The notes beneath the pieces are model-generated. The model was not told where the DNA came from. It searched no databases and saw only the letters and a program-made list of their open reading frames with translations. The position numbers and the translations under genes are program-made. 21,198 nucleotides of DNA from G020353115 sp964481765 (GTDB lineage Bacteria; Bacteroidota; Bacteroidia; Bacteroidales; VadinHA17), in the NCBI GenBank assembly GCA_964481765.1, contig CAYZVJ010000052.1, positions 1-21,198 on the forward strand. The letters run 5' to 3'. Positions 7,997 through 16,272 of the stretch are shown here, one piece after another. Numbering within the stretch: the first letter of the stretch is position 1; each line of letters starts with the position of its first letter.

Positions 7997-9034
7997 ATGG
8001 AATTTACAGCAAAAACCATCGCAGAATTTCTTCATGGAGAGATCGTTGGTAATCAGGATATTACGGTAACCACGGCATCGAAAATTGAGGAAGGGAAAAA
8101 AGGAACCATCTCGTTCCTTGCTAATCCAAAATACATGAAATACATCTACACGACAGAGGCGTCCATTGTTCTCGTAAACAGGGATTTTGAGCCGGAACGT
8201 GACATTGGATGTACGTTGATTAAAGTGGATGATGCCTACCAGGCTTTTGCATCGTTGCTGGAACTTCAAGAACAGGCAAAACCGGTGAAAACCGGGATAG
8301 ATAAGACAGCCATTGTGGAGAAGAGTGCAAAAACAGGGAAGGAGATTTACCTGGGTGCATACACCTATATCGGTGAACATGCCGTAGTTGGTGATCATGT
8401 AAAAATCTACCCCCAGGTCTATATAGGGGATCATGTCGAAATTGGAGATCATACGATCATTTATCCCGGTGTTACGGTATATGAAAATAGTAAAATCGGG
8501 AAGGATTGTGTGATCCATTCCGGCACCGTTATCGGATCGGATGGTTTTGGATTTGCTCCACGGACTGATCAGGGTTATAAGAAAGTACCTCAGATTGGAA
8601 ACGTGGTGATTGAAGACTGGGTGGAGATTGGTGCTAATACTACTATTGACAGGGCAACGATCGGTTCAACCATCATAAGAAGGGGTGTAAAATTAGACAA
8701 CCTGATCCAGGTTGCTCATAATGTTGAGATTGGTGAAAATACGGTTATTGCAGCTCAAACAGGAATCTCCGGTTCTGCCAGGGTGGGTAAGAATTGTATG
8801 TTCGGTGGTCAGGTAGGATTAGCAGGACACCTTACCATCGCCGATGGAGTGAAAATCGGAGCTCAGGCGGGTGTCCCCTCCAGTATCGAGGAACCGGGAA
8901 AGATCATACAGGGAACTCCGGCACAGGAGCTACGGCAATTTCAACGATCTTCCATTGTTTTTCGCAGACTTCCTGATCTGAAAGCGAAGATTGATGAACT
9001 GGAAAAAGAGCTGAACGCGTTAAAAAAGAGGTAG
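7997..9034 (+). CDS. lpxD: UDP-3-O-acylglucosamine N-acyltransferase LpxD
   Basis: A 345-residue acyltransferase that adds the second 3-hydroxyacyl chain (from acyl-ACP) to UDP-3-O-acyl-glucosamine in lipid A synthesis; cytoplasmic, trimeric in the family. The N-terminal uridine-binding domain covers about 1-100. Left-handed beta-helix hexapeptide repeats run from about 105 to 310, including GSDGFGFAP and the catalytic H241 in IQVAHNVEIG (equivalent to E. coli His239). The C-terminal helix KAKIDELEKELNALKKR is typical. ATG 7997 gives the usual MEFTAKTIAEFLHGEIVG start. It is the first of lpxD, lpxC-fabZ and lpxA; a 111-base gap separates it from lpxC. Confidence 0.97.
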   Translation: MEFTAKTIAEFLHGEIVGNQDITVTTASKIEEGKKGTISFLANPKYMKYIYTTEASIVLVNRDFEPERDIGCTLIKVDDAYQAFASLLELQEQAKPVKTGIDKTAIVEKSAKTGKEIYLGAYTYIGEHAVVGDHVKIYPQVYIGDHVEIGDHTIIYPGVTVYENSKIGKDCVIHSGTVIGSDGFGFAPRTDQGYKKVPQIGNVVIEDWVEIGANTTIDRATIGSTIIRRGVKLDNLIQVAHNVEIGENTVIAAQTGISGSARVGKNCMFGGQVGLAGHLTIADGVKIGAQAGVPSSIEEPGKIIQGTPAQELRQFQRSSIVFRRLPDLKAKIDELEKELNALKKR

Positions 9035-9117
9035 AAACCCGTTTTATTGATCAGTCCATCTGGATTTTTGGCCTTACTGTCGTCACGCTGGAATGAACCA
9101 GATATATTGTTTTTTTG

Positions 9118-9125
9118 TATCTTTC
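9118..9125 (+). promoter_or_regulatory. Weak -7-like element before lpxC-fabZ
   Basis: TATCTTTC at 9118-9125 is one mismatch from TAnnTTTG and sits 20 bases before the lpxC ATG. No TTTG is found 19-22 bases upstream (a TTG at 9107 is too close), so the call is weak. It would allow lpxC-fabZ-lpxA to be expressed separately from lpxD. Nothing else is recognised in the 111-base gap. Confidence 0.25.
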
Positions 9126-9145
9126 GCGAAATTTTCGAATAAACC

Positions 9146-10543
9146 ATGGCAGAAAAGCAGAGAACCATCAGTAAACCCATAACATTATCGGGGAAGGGGC
9201 TTCATACCGGATTGGATGTGGCAGTTACCTTTAAACCCGCTCCCGAAAACCATGGGTATAAATTTTGCAGGATCGATCTGCCTGAACGGCCGGTCATCCA
9301 TGCTCTTGCTGAACATGTCGTCGATACATCAAGGGGAACCACCCTTGAAGAAGGAGGTGTAAAAGTGTCTACCATTGAGCATGTATTGGCTGCTTTCTTC
9401 GGATCTGAGGTCGATAATGCCCTCATTGAGATCAATGGCCCGGAAGCACCCATTATGGGTGGGAGTGCGAAGAAATTTGTAGATGCGATAAAAGAGTCGG
9501 GGATTGTTGAACAAAACGCCAAAAGAAACTACTTTGTCGTTCACGAAAAAATCACCTTCTCCGATGAAGAACATGGGATTGACGTGATCATCTATCCCGA
9601 TGATCACCTGAGCTTTAACGTGTTGATCGATTACAATTCGCCCATCCTCGGGAACCAGTATGCCATTCTGGATCATCTAACCGATTTTGAAAAGGAGATC
9701 TCCATGTGCAGAACCTTCTGCTTTTTTCATGAATTGGAGACGCTGGCAAAGCAAAACCTGATCAAAGGGGGAGACCTTGATAATGCCATTGTCATCCTTG
9801 ACCGTAAGGTAAGCCAAAAAGAATTGAACCGGATCGCTGATCTTTTCAATAAACCCCATTTCGATGCCAATTCCGAAGGAATACTGAATAACGTTGAATT
9901 GCATTATCCGAATGAACCGGCACGTCACAAACTGCTCGACCTGGTTGGAGATATGGCGTTGATAGGACAACCCATTATGGGAAAAATTGTTGCCACCCGG
10001 CCCGGCCATTTCGCCAATACCCAGCTGGCAAAAAGAATCAGGCAGGAGATCAAAAAGATTGAATCAAAAAAATCAATCCCCGTCTATGATCCGAACGTAC
10101 CACCGGTGATGGATATCCAACAGATCAGGAATACCCTTTCGCACCGGTACCCTTTCCTTCTCGTGGATAAGATCATCCACCTGGACGATCACTCCGTTGT
10201 CGGGATCAAGAACCTTACCTATAATGAACATTTTTTCCAGGGACATTTTCCCGAAGAGCCGGTTATGCCGGGTGTACTGCAAATAGAAGCAATGGCCCAG
10301 GTTGGCGGAATGCTCGCATTACGCAGTCTTCCTGACCCGGAAAAATATTCCACCTATTTTATAAAGATCGATAAGGTGAAGTTTAAACACAAAGTGATTC
10401 CCGGAGACATACTGGTTTTCAAAATGGAACTGACCGATTCCATACGAAGAGGAATCGTCAGCATGTTTGGACAGGCTTTCGTCGGGAATATACTGGTCAT
10501 GGAAGGAGAATTAACGGCCATAATTGTGAAAAATAAAGAATAA
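9146..10543 (+). CDS. lpxC-fabZ: Bifunctional LpxC deacetylase / FabZ dehydratase
   Basis: A 465-residue fusion. The N-terminal part (about 1-305) is LpxC, the zinc-dependent UDP-3-O-acyl-GlcNAc deacetylase, the committed step of lipid A synthesis: zinc ligands H79 (STIEHVLAAF), H261 and D265 (HKLLDLVGD), and later H288 in RPGHFA. The C-terminal part (about 320-465) is FabZ, the (3R)-hydroxyacyl-ACP dehydratase: HRYPFLLVDKI, the catalytic H367 in FFQGHFPEEP and E381 in MPGVLQIEAMAQ. The two domains compete for 3-hydroxyacyl-ACP flux between lipid A and membrane phospholipid, so fusing them ties the branch enzymes in a 1:1 ratio. This fusion is well known in Bacteroidota. Its stop overlaps the lpxA start by one base (TAATG), implying translational coupling. 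Confidence 0.98.
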   Translation: MAEKQRTISKPITLSGKGLHTGLDVAVTFKPAPENHGYKFCRIDLPERPVIHALAEHVVDTSRGTTLEEGGVKVSTIEHVLAAFFGSEVDNALIEINGPEAPIMGGSAKKFVDAIKESGIVEQNAKRNYFVVHEKITFSDEEHGIDVIIYPDDHLSFNVLIDYNSPILGNQYAILDHLTDFEKEISMCRTFCFFHELETLAKQNLIKGGDLDNAIVILDRKVSQKELNRIADLFNKPHFDANSEGILNNVELHYPNEPARHKLLDLVGDMALIGQPIMGKIVATRPGHFANTQLAKRIRQEIKKIESKKSIPVYDPNVPPVMDIQQIRNTLSHRYPFLLVDKIIHLDDHSVVGIKNLTYNEHFFQGHFPEEPVMPGVLQIEAMAQVGGMLALRSLPDPEKYSTYFIKIDKVKFKHKVIPGDILVFKMELTDSIRRGIVSMFGQAFVGNILVMEGELTAIIVKNKE

Positions 10544-11343
10544 TGCATCACAAACTTTGCACTATAGACCCCCATGCAGAATTAGGTAAAAAGGTAGTCG
10601 TTGAACCCTATACCACCATCTATGGTGATGTTGTAATCGGTGATAATACATGGATAGGCCCCCATGTTACCATCATGGATGGTGCCAGGATCGGAGAAAA
10701 TTGCAAACTGTTTCCGGGAGCCGTTATCGCTGCTATTCCACAGGATGTGAAATACCAGGGTGAAGAGAGCATAGCCATTATAGGAAACAACACCACCATC
10801 AGGGAGTGTGCTACAGTAAACCGGGGAACCGTGGCAAAAGAGAAGACAATTGTTGGAAATAACTGCATCCTGATGGCCTATTCTCATGTAGCACACGATT
10901 GTGTTATCGAAGATCATTGCATCGTGGTGAACAGTGTCCAGCTTGCCGGTGAAGTGGTTATTCACGAGTGGGCAATAGTCGGTGGAGGAAGCCTTATCCA
11001 TCAATTCGTGCACATTGGTGCCCATGCTTTTATAGGAGGAGGAGTGATGGTAAGAAAAGATGTTCCTCCTTACGTGAAAGCAGCCAGAGATCCCGTCTCT
11101 TTTGCCGGAGTCAATACCGTTGGATTGAAAAGGAGAAATTTCTCTAACGAAAAGATTGCGGAGATACAGGATATCTACCGGTTTTTTTACCTGAGCAAAA
11201 TGAATAATACCCAGGCGCTGGAAACCCTGGAAAAAGAGTTCCCGCAATCGGAAGAGAGAGATACCATCATCTCCTTTGTCAGGAATTCAAGCCGTGGAAT
11301 TATTCCCGGGTATTCGAAAAAAAGTAATACGTCAGAAGAATAG
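10543..11343 (+). CDS. lpxA: Acyl-ACP--UDP-N-acetylglucosamine O-acyltransferase LpxA
   Basis: A 266-residue enzyme for the first step of lipid A synthesis, transferring a 3-hydroxyacyl chain from ACP to UDP-GlcNAc. Left-handed beta-helix repeats run from about 5 to 190, with the catalytic H118 in SHVAHDCVIEDHC (equivalent to E. coli His125). The C-terminal helical region starts with AARDPVSFAGVNTVGLKRRN, a clear family block. The start overlaps the lpxC-fabZ stop by one base. It ends 9 bases before the convergent thiL stop, and the hairpin at 11344-11363 separates the two. Antisense frames across the hexapeptide repeats are spurious. Confidence 0.97.
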   Translation: MHHKLCTIDPHAELGKKVVVEPYTTIYGDVVIGDNTWIGPHVTIMDGARIGENCKLFPGAVIAAIPQDVKYQGEESIAIIGNNTTIRECATVNRGTVAKEKTIVGNNCILMAYSHVAHDCVIEDHCIVVNSVQLAGEVVIHEWAIVGGGSLIHQFVHIGAHAFIGGGVMVRKDVPPYVKAARDPVSFAGVNTVGLKRRNFSNEKIAEIQDIYRFFYLSKMNNTQALETLEKEFPQSEERDTIISFVRNSSRGIIPGYSKKSNTSEE

Positions 11344-11363
11344 GCCAGGGATCTACCCCTGGC
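11344..11363. terminator. Hairpin between convergent lpxA and thiL
   Basis: GCCAGGG (11344-11350) and CCCTGGC (11357-11363) form a perfect 7-bp GC-rich stem with a 6-base loop, starting directly after the lpxA stop. The thiL stop codon (11353-11355) lies in the loop, so the right arm is thiL coding sequence. There is no T-run on either side, so it is not a canonical intrinsic terminator; a bidirectional terminator or 3'-end stabiliser is inferred. Confidence 0.45.
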
Positions 11364-12399
11364 GGAGGGAATTCCATCCCTGTGCGATCAGTTCGACAAC
11401 ATTTCCCTCCCGGGTAACCAGGTACGTTCCCTCTTTTGCGTCTGTAATGTGCCCTATGATATGTATATCCGGATTACCTGCTAACCTGTCGTGATGATCG
11501 AGTGGAAATGTGAAAAGCAACTCATAATCCTCTCCGCCATTCATAACTGCAATCATGGGATCGATCACGAACTCATTGCCAAGTGCTGCTGTAGATGAAT
11601 CGACCGGTATTTTATCCTGATAAATTCTGCATCCCACCCCTGATTGTCTGCAAATGTGCAGCATGTCCGAGGAGAGACCATCGGAGATATCAATCATGGA
11701 GGTCGGGGTAAGATCATTTTCCTGAAACCATTCAATGATACCCCTTCTTGCTTCCGGTTTCAATTGACGTTCCAGAACGTATTCATATCCCGTAAGATCA
11801 GGCTTGAATGCGGGGTCCTCTTCAAACAGTCTCTTTTCCCTCTCAAGCAATTGTAATCCCATATAGGCAGCACCGAGATTTCCAGTAACACAGATCAGAT
11901 CACTAATCCGGGCTCCATGGCGATAGGTGATCCGGTTTTTGTTAACCTCCCCCAGGGCTGTAATGCTGATGGTTAGTCCGGTTACAGAAGAAGAGGTGTC
12001 TCCTCCCACAAGGTCAACCGAATACCTCTCGCAGGCAAGTTTGATCCCCTCGTAGAGGGATTCTATGCTTTCAAGTGAAAATTTGCCGGAAATACCGATG
12101 GATACAATGATTTGTTTTGGACTGGCATTCATGGCGTAAACATCCGAAAGGTTTACCACTACTGCTTTGTATCCCAGGTGCTTTAATGGGGAATAAATGA
12201 GATTGAAATGGATCCCCTCAAGAAGCAGATCGGTGGTAATAACCAATGTTTTACCCCCTGCCTCTACCACGGCAGCATCATCACCAACACCTTTCAACGT
12301 GCTCTTATTCCTTATCGTGATATCTTTTGTAAGGTGGTCGATCAATCCGAATTCTCCTAAATCGGCAATGGATAAGGGAGTCTGTTTTTCCTTTGTCAT
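11353..12399 (-). CDS. thiL: Thiamine-monophosphate kinase ThiL
   Basis: A 348-residue ATP-dependent kinase converting thiamine monophosphate to thiamine pyrophosphate, the last step of the cofactor pathway. Family motifs are GVGDDAAVV (37-45), the metal-binding VITTDLLLEGIHF (53-65) and NLSDVYAMNASP (83-94), VGGDTSSS (131-138) and a later MIDISDGLSSD. The length is a little over that of the E. coli protein, and all the Asp-rich metal motifs are intact. The start ATG 12399 is followed by MTKEKQTPLSIADLGEFGLI, as in homologues. It is a single gene divergent from sufB. I see no TPP riboswitch or clear promoter upstream of it; only the shared CAAAGTTTG at 12439-12447 resembles a -7 element. Confidence 0.96.
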   Translation of the reverse strand: MTKEKQTPLSIADLGEFGLIDHLTKDITIRNKSTLKGVGDDAAVVEAGGKTLVITTDLLLEGIHFNLIYSPLKHLGYKAVVVNLSDVYAMNASPKQIIVSIGISGKFSLESIESLYEGIKLACERYSVDLVGGDTSSSVTGLTISITALGEVNKNRITYRHGARISDLICVTGNLGAAYMGLQLLEREKRLFEEDPAFKPDLTGYEYVLERQLKPEARRGIIEWFQENDLTPTSMIDISDGLSSDMLHICRQSGVGCRIYQDKIPVDSSTAALGNEFVIDPMIAVMNGGEDYELLFTFPLDHHDRLAGNPDIHIIGHITDAKEGTYLVTREGNVVELIAQGWNSLRQG

Positions 12400-12443
12400 G
12401 GTCTGATTTCATTTGGTGCAGGAAACCATATTTTCAGACAAAG

Positions 12444-12477
12444 TTTGGGATTAATTTAATTAGTTTTAGTATATTTG
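12444..12477 (+). promoter_or_regulatory. Bacteroidota-type promoter for the suf genes
   Basis: TTTG at 12444-12447, a 22-base AT-rich spacer and TATATTTG at 12470-12477 match the Bacteroidota consensus (TTTG ... TAnnTTTG); the spacer is slightly long. Transcription would start near 12483, giving a leader of about 60 bases before the sufB ATG at 12546. The -33 TTTG is half of a CAAAGTTTG palindrome shared with the divergent thiL side. I see no clear IscR- or Fur-like operator. Confidence 0.65.
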
Positions 12478-12545
12478 CCTTATTTAGAATAATTCTATAT
12501 AACAGACAATCCCCGCATTTTACGGGACAATAATGAGGGTAGAGG

Positions 12546-13994
12546 ATGAGTAGTGATCAGGACAAACTATTGAATGAAGTCACGCAGAGTGATTATAAAT
12601 ACGGGTTCTATACCGATGTTGATATTGATTCGTTTCCAAAAGGCTTGAACGAGGATGTCATTCGCAAGATTTCTGAAAAAAAGGGGGAGCCAGAATTCAT
12701 GTTGGAATTTCGGTTGAAAGCTTACCGGCACTGGTTAACCATGAAGATGCCGCAATGGGCTCATCTTACTATTCCCGAGATCAATTATCAGGACATCATT
12801 TATTATGCAGCCCCGAAGCAGAAAGTCGGACCCGAAAATCTGGATGATATTGATCCCGAGTTAAAGGCAACGTTTGACAAGCTCGGTATACCCCTGGATG
12901 AGCAAAAGCGTCTTACCGGTGTTGCCGTCGATGCAGTAATGGACAGTATATCCGTGAAAACGACATTCCAGGAGACCCTGGCTGAATTGGGAATCATTTT
13001 TTGTTCATTCAGTGAAGCAGTCCGGGAGCATCCCGACCTGGTTAAGAAATATATGGGAACAGTGGTTCCTTACAGTGATAACTTTTTTGCTGCATTGAAC
13101 TCTGCTGTATTCAGTGACGGTTCATTCTGTTTTATCCCCAAAGGGGTGAGATGCCCCATGGAATTATCGACCTATTTCAGGATCAATGCGGCAAGCACAG
13201 GACAGTTTGAACGGACATTGATTGTGGCTGAAGAGGATAGTTATATCAGCTATCTTGAGGGGTGTACGGCTCCCATGCGGGATGAGAACCAGCTTCATGC
13301 TGCCATTGTTGAGATTGTTGCCATGCAAAATGCAGAGGTGAAATATTCAACAGTGCAGAACTGGTATCCCGGGAATAAAGATGGAAAAGGTGGCATTTAC
13401 AATTTTGTTACCAAGAGAGGCATATGCAAGGGGGACCATTCGAAGATTTCATGGACACAGGTTGAGACCGGTTCTGCCATTACCTGGAAATACCCGAGTT
13501 GTATTTTACAGGGGAACTATTCTACAGCTGAATTTTATTCCGTAGCGGTTACCAATAACCACCAGCAGGCGGATACCGGCACCAAGATGATCCATGTTGG
13601 GAAGAACACAAAAAGCACGATCGTTTCGAAGGGTATATCCGCCGGGAAAAGCAATAACAGTTACCGTGGACTGGTCAAGGTGTTGAAAAAGGCAGGGCAT
13701 GCACGAAATTTTTCACAATGCGACTCGCTGCTGCTTGGAGATCGTTGCGGTGCACACACATTCCCATACATTGAAGTGGATAACAAAACGGCTATTGTTG
13801 AGCATGAAGCAACCACGTCCAAGATAGGTGAAGACCAGATCTTTTATTGCAACCAGCGCGGAATCTCAACGGAAGATGCCATCGGATTAATTGTCAACGG
13901 ATATGCCAGGGAAGTGATCAATAAACTACCCATGGAATTTGCTGTGGAAGCACAGAAGCTTTTGCAGATCAGCCTGGAAGGTAGTGTTGGATAA
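12546..13994 (+). CDS. sufB: Fe-S cluster scaffold protein SufB
   Basis: A 482-residue subunit of the cytoplasmic SufBC2D scaffold, on which [Fe-S] clusters are built. Family blocks include PKGVRCPMELSTYFRINA, EGCTAPMRDENQLHAAIVEI with a conserved Cys, HEATTSKIGEDQIFYCNQRG with a second conserved Cys, and GDRCGAHTFPYIEV. A beta-helical core is expected between about 190 and 400. The start ATG 12546 is preceded by a GAGGGTAGAGG stretch. It is the first of sufB-C-D-S-E and a sufT-like gene. Nothing is disrupted. The 80 bases to sufC hold no recognisable feature. Confidence 0.98.
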   Translation: MSSDQDKLLNEVTQSDYKYGFYTDVDIDSFPKGLNEDVIRKISEKKGEPEFMLEFRLKAYRHWLTMKMPQWAHLTIPEINYQDIIYYAAPKQKVGPENLDDIDPELKATFDKLGIPLDEQKRLTGVAVDAVMDSISVKTTFQETLAELGIIFCSFSEAVREHPDLVKKYMGTVVPYSDNFFAALNSAVFSDGSFCFIPKGVRCPMELSTYFRINAASTGQFERTLIVAEEDSYISYLEGCTAPMRDENQLHAAIVEIVAMQNAEVKYSTVQNWYPGNKDGKGGIYNFVTKRGICKGDHSKISWTQVETGSAITWKYPSCILQGNYSTAEFYSVAVTNNHQQADTGTKMIHVGKNTKSTIVSKGISAGKSNNSYRGLVKVLKKAGHARNFSQCDSLLLGDRCGAHTFPYIEVDNKTAIVEHEATTSKIGEDQIFYCNQRGISTEDAIGLIVNGYAREVINKLPMEFAVEAQKLLQISLEGSVG

Positions 13995-14074
13995 GGATAT
14001 GAATAGAGCCTGTTGCTGTTTTATTGCATTGGCTCATCCGGTTAAACAGTGAATATTATTTAATTTATATCGAT

Positions 14075-14857
14075 ATGCTAAGTATTAAAAACCTCAGAGC
14101 CGAAATTAACGGGAAAGAGATTCTGAAGGGGATTGATCTTGAGGTACATGCAGGAGAGGTTCACGCTATCATGGGACCGAATGGTTCAGGGAAAAGTACG
14201 CTTGCCATGCTGCTTGCCGGTCATGAGCTGGCAGATGTGATAGAAGGTAGTATAACGTTCATGGACAGGGATCTCTTTACCATTTCCCCGGAAGACCGGG
14301 CCAAAATGGGGATCTTTCTGGGATTTCAATACCCGGTTGAGATCCCGGGTGTCAGTATGGTGAATTTTCTCAAGGCAGCCCTCAATGAAAAACGGAAATA
14401 CCTTGGTCTTGATCCATTATCTGCATCCGATTTCCTGAAGGTCATGAGAGAGAAGAAAGCGGTGGTTGAGATTGACTCCAGGCTGACAAACCGCTCGGTA
14501 AATGAGGGATTCTCGGGTGGAGAAAAGAAGAAAAATGAGATCTTCCAGATGGCCATGCTGGAACCGAAGCTGGCCATTCTGGATGAAACGGATTCGGGTC
14601 TGGATATTGATGCCCTGCGGATCGTGGCTAAGGGAGTAAATAAGTTGAAAACCAGCGAGAATGCTACGGTAGTGATCACCCATTACCAGCGACTGCTCGA
14701 TTATATTATACCCGATTATGTGCATGTTATGTACGATGGTAAGATCGTAAAGTCCGGTGGAAAGGAACTGGCTCAGGGACTCGAGGAAAAGGGATATGAC
14801 TGGATCAAGGAAGAGCTTGCAATGAATGGGATCCTTCAGGATAAAAATTACAAGTGA
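14075..14857 (+). CDS. sufC: SUF system ATPase SufC
   Basis: A 260-residue ABC-type ATPase that drives conformational change of the SufBCD scaffold; soluble, not a transporter. It shows Walker A GPNGSGKST (34-42), the SufC-specific signature NEGFSGGEKKKNEIFQMAML, Walker B LAILDETDSGLDIDAL and the H-loop VVITHYQRLL. ATG 14075 gives MLSIKNLRAEINGKEILKGI, matching the family; a TTG start at 14024 would add 17 non-conserved residues and is rejected. The stop at 14855-14857 is two bases before the sufD ATG, so sufC and sufD are probably translationally coupled. Confidence 0.98.
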   Translation: MLSIKNLRAEINGKEILKGIDLEVHAGEVHAIMGPNGSGKSTLAMLLAGHELADVIEGSITFMDRDLFTISPEDRAKMGIFLGFQYPVEIPGVSMVNFLKAALNEKRKYLGLDPLSASDFLKVMREKKAVVEIDSRLTNRSVNEGFSGGEKKKNEIFQMAMLEPKLAILDETDSGLDIDALRIVAKGVNKLKTSENATVVITHYQRLLDYIIPDYVHVMYDGKIVKSGGKELAQGLEEKGYDWIKEELAMNGILQDKNYK

Positions 14858-14859
14858 CC

Positions 14860-16227
14860 ATGGATGAGATTGTACAGGTAGTGGATTGGAACAGGGAGAT
14901 GGTTGAACTGTATCATCAGAACAGGGATCTTCTGACCGGGGGATGTCCCGATTTTATCAATTCGGTCAGGGACAGGGCAATTAAGCAATTCGAGAAGCTT
15001 GGATTCCCGGGCCGATCAAATGAAAAATATAAATACCTGACTTTTAATAATCTGTATAAACATCAATTCCAGGATTACCTCTCTGTGAAACGGTTTGATT
15101 TTGATGTCAACCACATTTTTCATTGCGATATTCCAACCCTCGACACCCATGTGATTTTGCTGTTAAATGGATTCTTTTTTAACCGTGAGAACCGGATGAC
15201 TCAATTGGCTTCAGGTGCTGTTGTTGGCAGTCTGCAAGCAGCCATGAAGGAATACCCGAAGCTGGTGAAAAAGCATTACGCAAGGTATGCAACCATGGAT
15301 CAGGAGGGGCTGGTCGCCCTGAACACCGCTTTCGCCAGTGACGGGATATTTATCCATGTCCCGGAGGGTGTTGCCATAAAAAAGCCAATACAGGTGGTGA
15401 ACCTGCTACTCTCCAATGAAAATACAAGAGTGCAGCACCGGAACCTGTTCGTCATCGGAAAGAATGCAGATGCACAGGTGATCATATGTGACCATGCACT
15501 CTCTGATCATCGGTTCTTTACCAACTCTGTTACAGAGATACAGGTAGATAAGAATGCCCGTATGGATTATATCAAAGTCCAGAATGAGCATAATCTGGCA
15601 ACCAATGTTTCAAGCCTTTATGCAAACCAGGAACAGGACAGCACGCTCAACACCAACATCATCACCCTCCATGGCGGAATGGTACGCAATAACGTGAATG
15701 TCGTGCTGAATGGAGAGGGTTGTGAGACCAATGCGTCGGGACTCTATCTCGTTGATAAGCAACAGCATGTTGATAATTACACCTTCATCGATCATGCAAA
15801 ACCCAATTGCATGAGCAATCAGATTTATAAGGGTGTGTTGGATGATTTTGCCACCGGTGCCTTTAATGGAAGAATTCTTGTACAAACGGATGCGCAAAAA
15901 ACAAAAGCATTCCAGGCAAATAACAACATCCTGCTTACGGATGATGCGGCAATGAACACCAAGCCCCAGCTCGAGATTTATGCCGATGATGTCAAATGCA
16001 GCCATGGAGCAACCGTGGGTCAGCTGGATGAAGATGCACTGTTCTATCTCAGGACCAGGGGTATTGAAGAGCGGGAAGCACGGTTAATGCTTATGTTTGC
16101 ATTTGCACACGAGATCACATCCCGTATCGAGGTTGAACCCCTGCGTAACCGGATCGACCACCTGGTGGATAAAAGGCTCCGGGGAGAGTTATCACGTTGT
16201 GAGAACTGTACGATACATTGTAGATAA
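14860..16227 (+). CDS. sufD: Fe-S cluster assembly protein SufD
   Basis: A 455-residue SufB paralogue and third subunit of the SufBC2D scaffold. The family core is clear: HVPEGVAIKKPIQVVNLL, ANQEQDSTLNTNIITLHGG and the block DDVKCSHGATVGQLDEDALF, containing the conserved Cys-His used at the SufB-SufD interface, followed by YLRTRGIEEREARLML. ATG 14860 is preferred over GTG 14854, which would overlap the sufC stop by four bases (GTGA); both are possible. The last residues, RCENCTIHCR, contain three cysteines (C-x2-C-x3-C) in a short tail; I cannot say whether this is common. It lies 45 bases before sufS. Confidence 0.97.
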   Translation: MDEIVQVVDWNREMVELYHQNRDLLTGGCPDFINSVRDRAIKQFEKLGFPGRSNEKYKYLTFNNLYKHQFQDYLSVKRFDFDVNHIFHCDIPTLDTHVILLLNGFFFNRENRMTQLASGAVVGSLQAAMKEYPKLVKKHYARYATMDQEGLVALNTAFASDGIFIHVPEGVAIKKPIQVVNLLLSNENTRVQHRNLFVIGKNADAQVIICDHALSDHRFFTNSVTEIQVDKNARMDYIKVQNEHNLATNVSSLYANQEQDSTLNTNIITLHGGMVRNNVNVVLNGEGCETNASGLYLVDKQQHVDNYTFIDHAKPNCMSNQIYKGVLDDFATGAFNGRILVQTDAQKTKAFQANNNILLTDDAAMNTKPQLEIYADDVKCSHGATVGQLDEDALFYLRTRGIEEREARLMLMFAFAHEITSRIEVEPLRNRIDHLVDKRLRGELSRCENCTIHCR

Positions 16228-16272
16228 ATAAGGTACGTGGAAATAGCACGATAAAATAAACATTCCGGCGTG

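Noticed and set aside
7979..8518. 179-residue minus-strand frame opposite lpxD
   Set aside because: Same cause as for lpxA; no recognisable domain and the true gene is clear on the other strand.
10582..11247. 221-residue frame on the minus strand opposite lpxA
   Set aside because: The antisense of hexapeptide-repeat codons stays open by composition; lpxA is certain and the antisense peptide shows no family pattern.
12400..12545. TPP riboswitch upstream of thiL
   Set aside because: No conserved thi-box sequence is seen in the 146-base gap, and thiL is not usually riboswitch-controlled.
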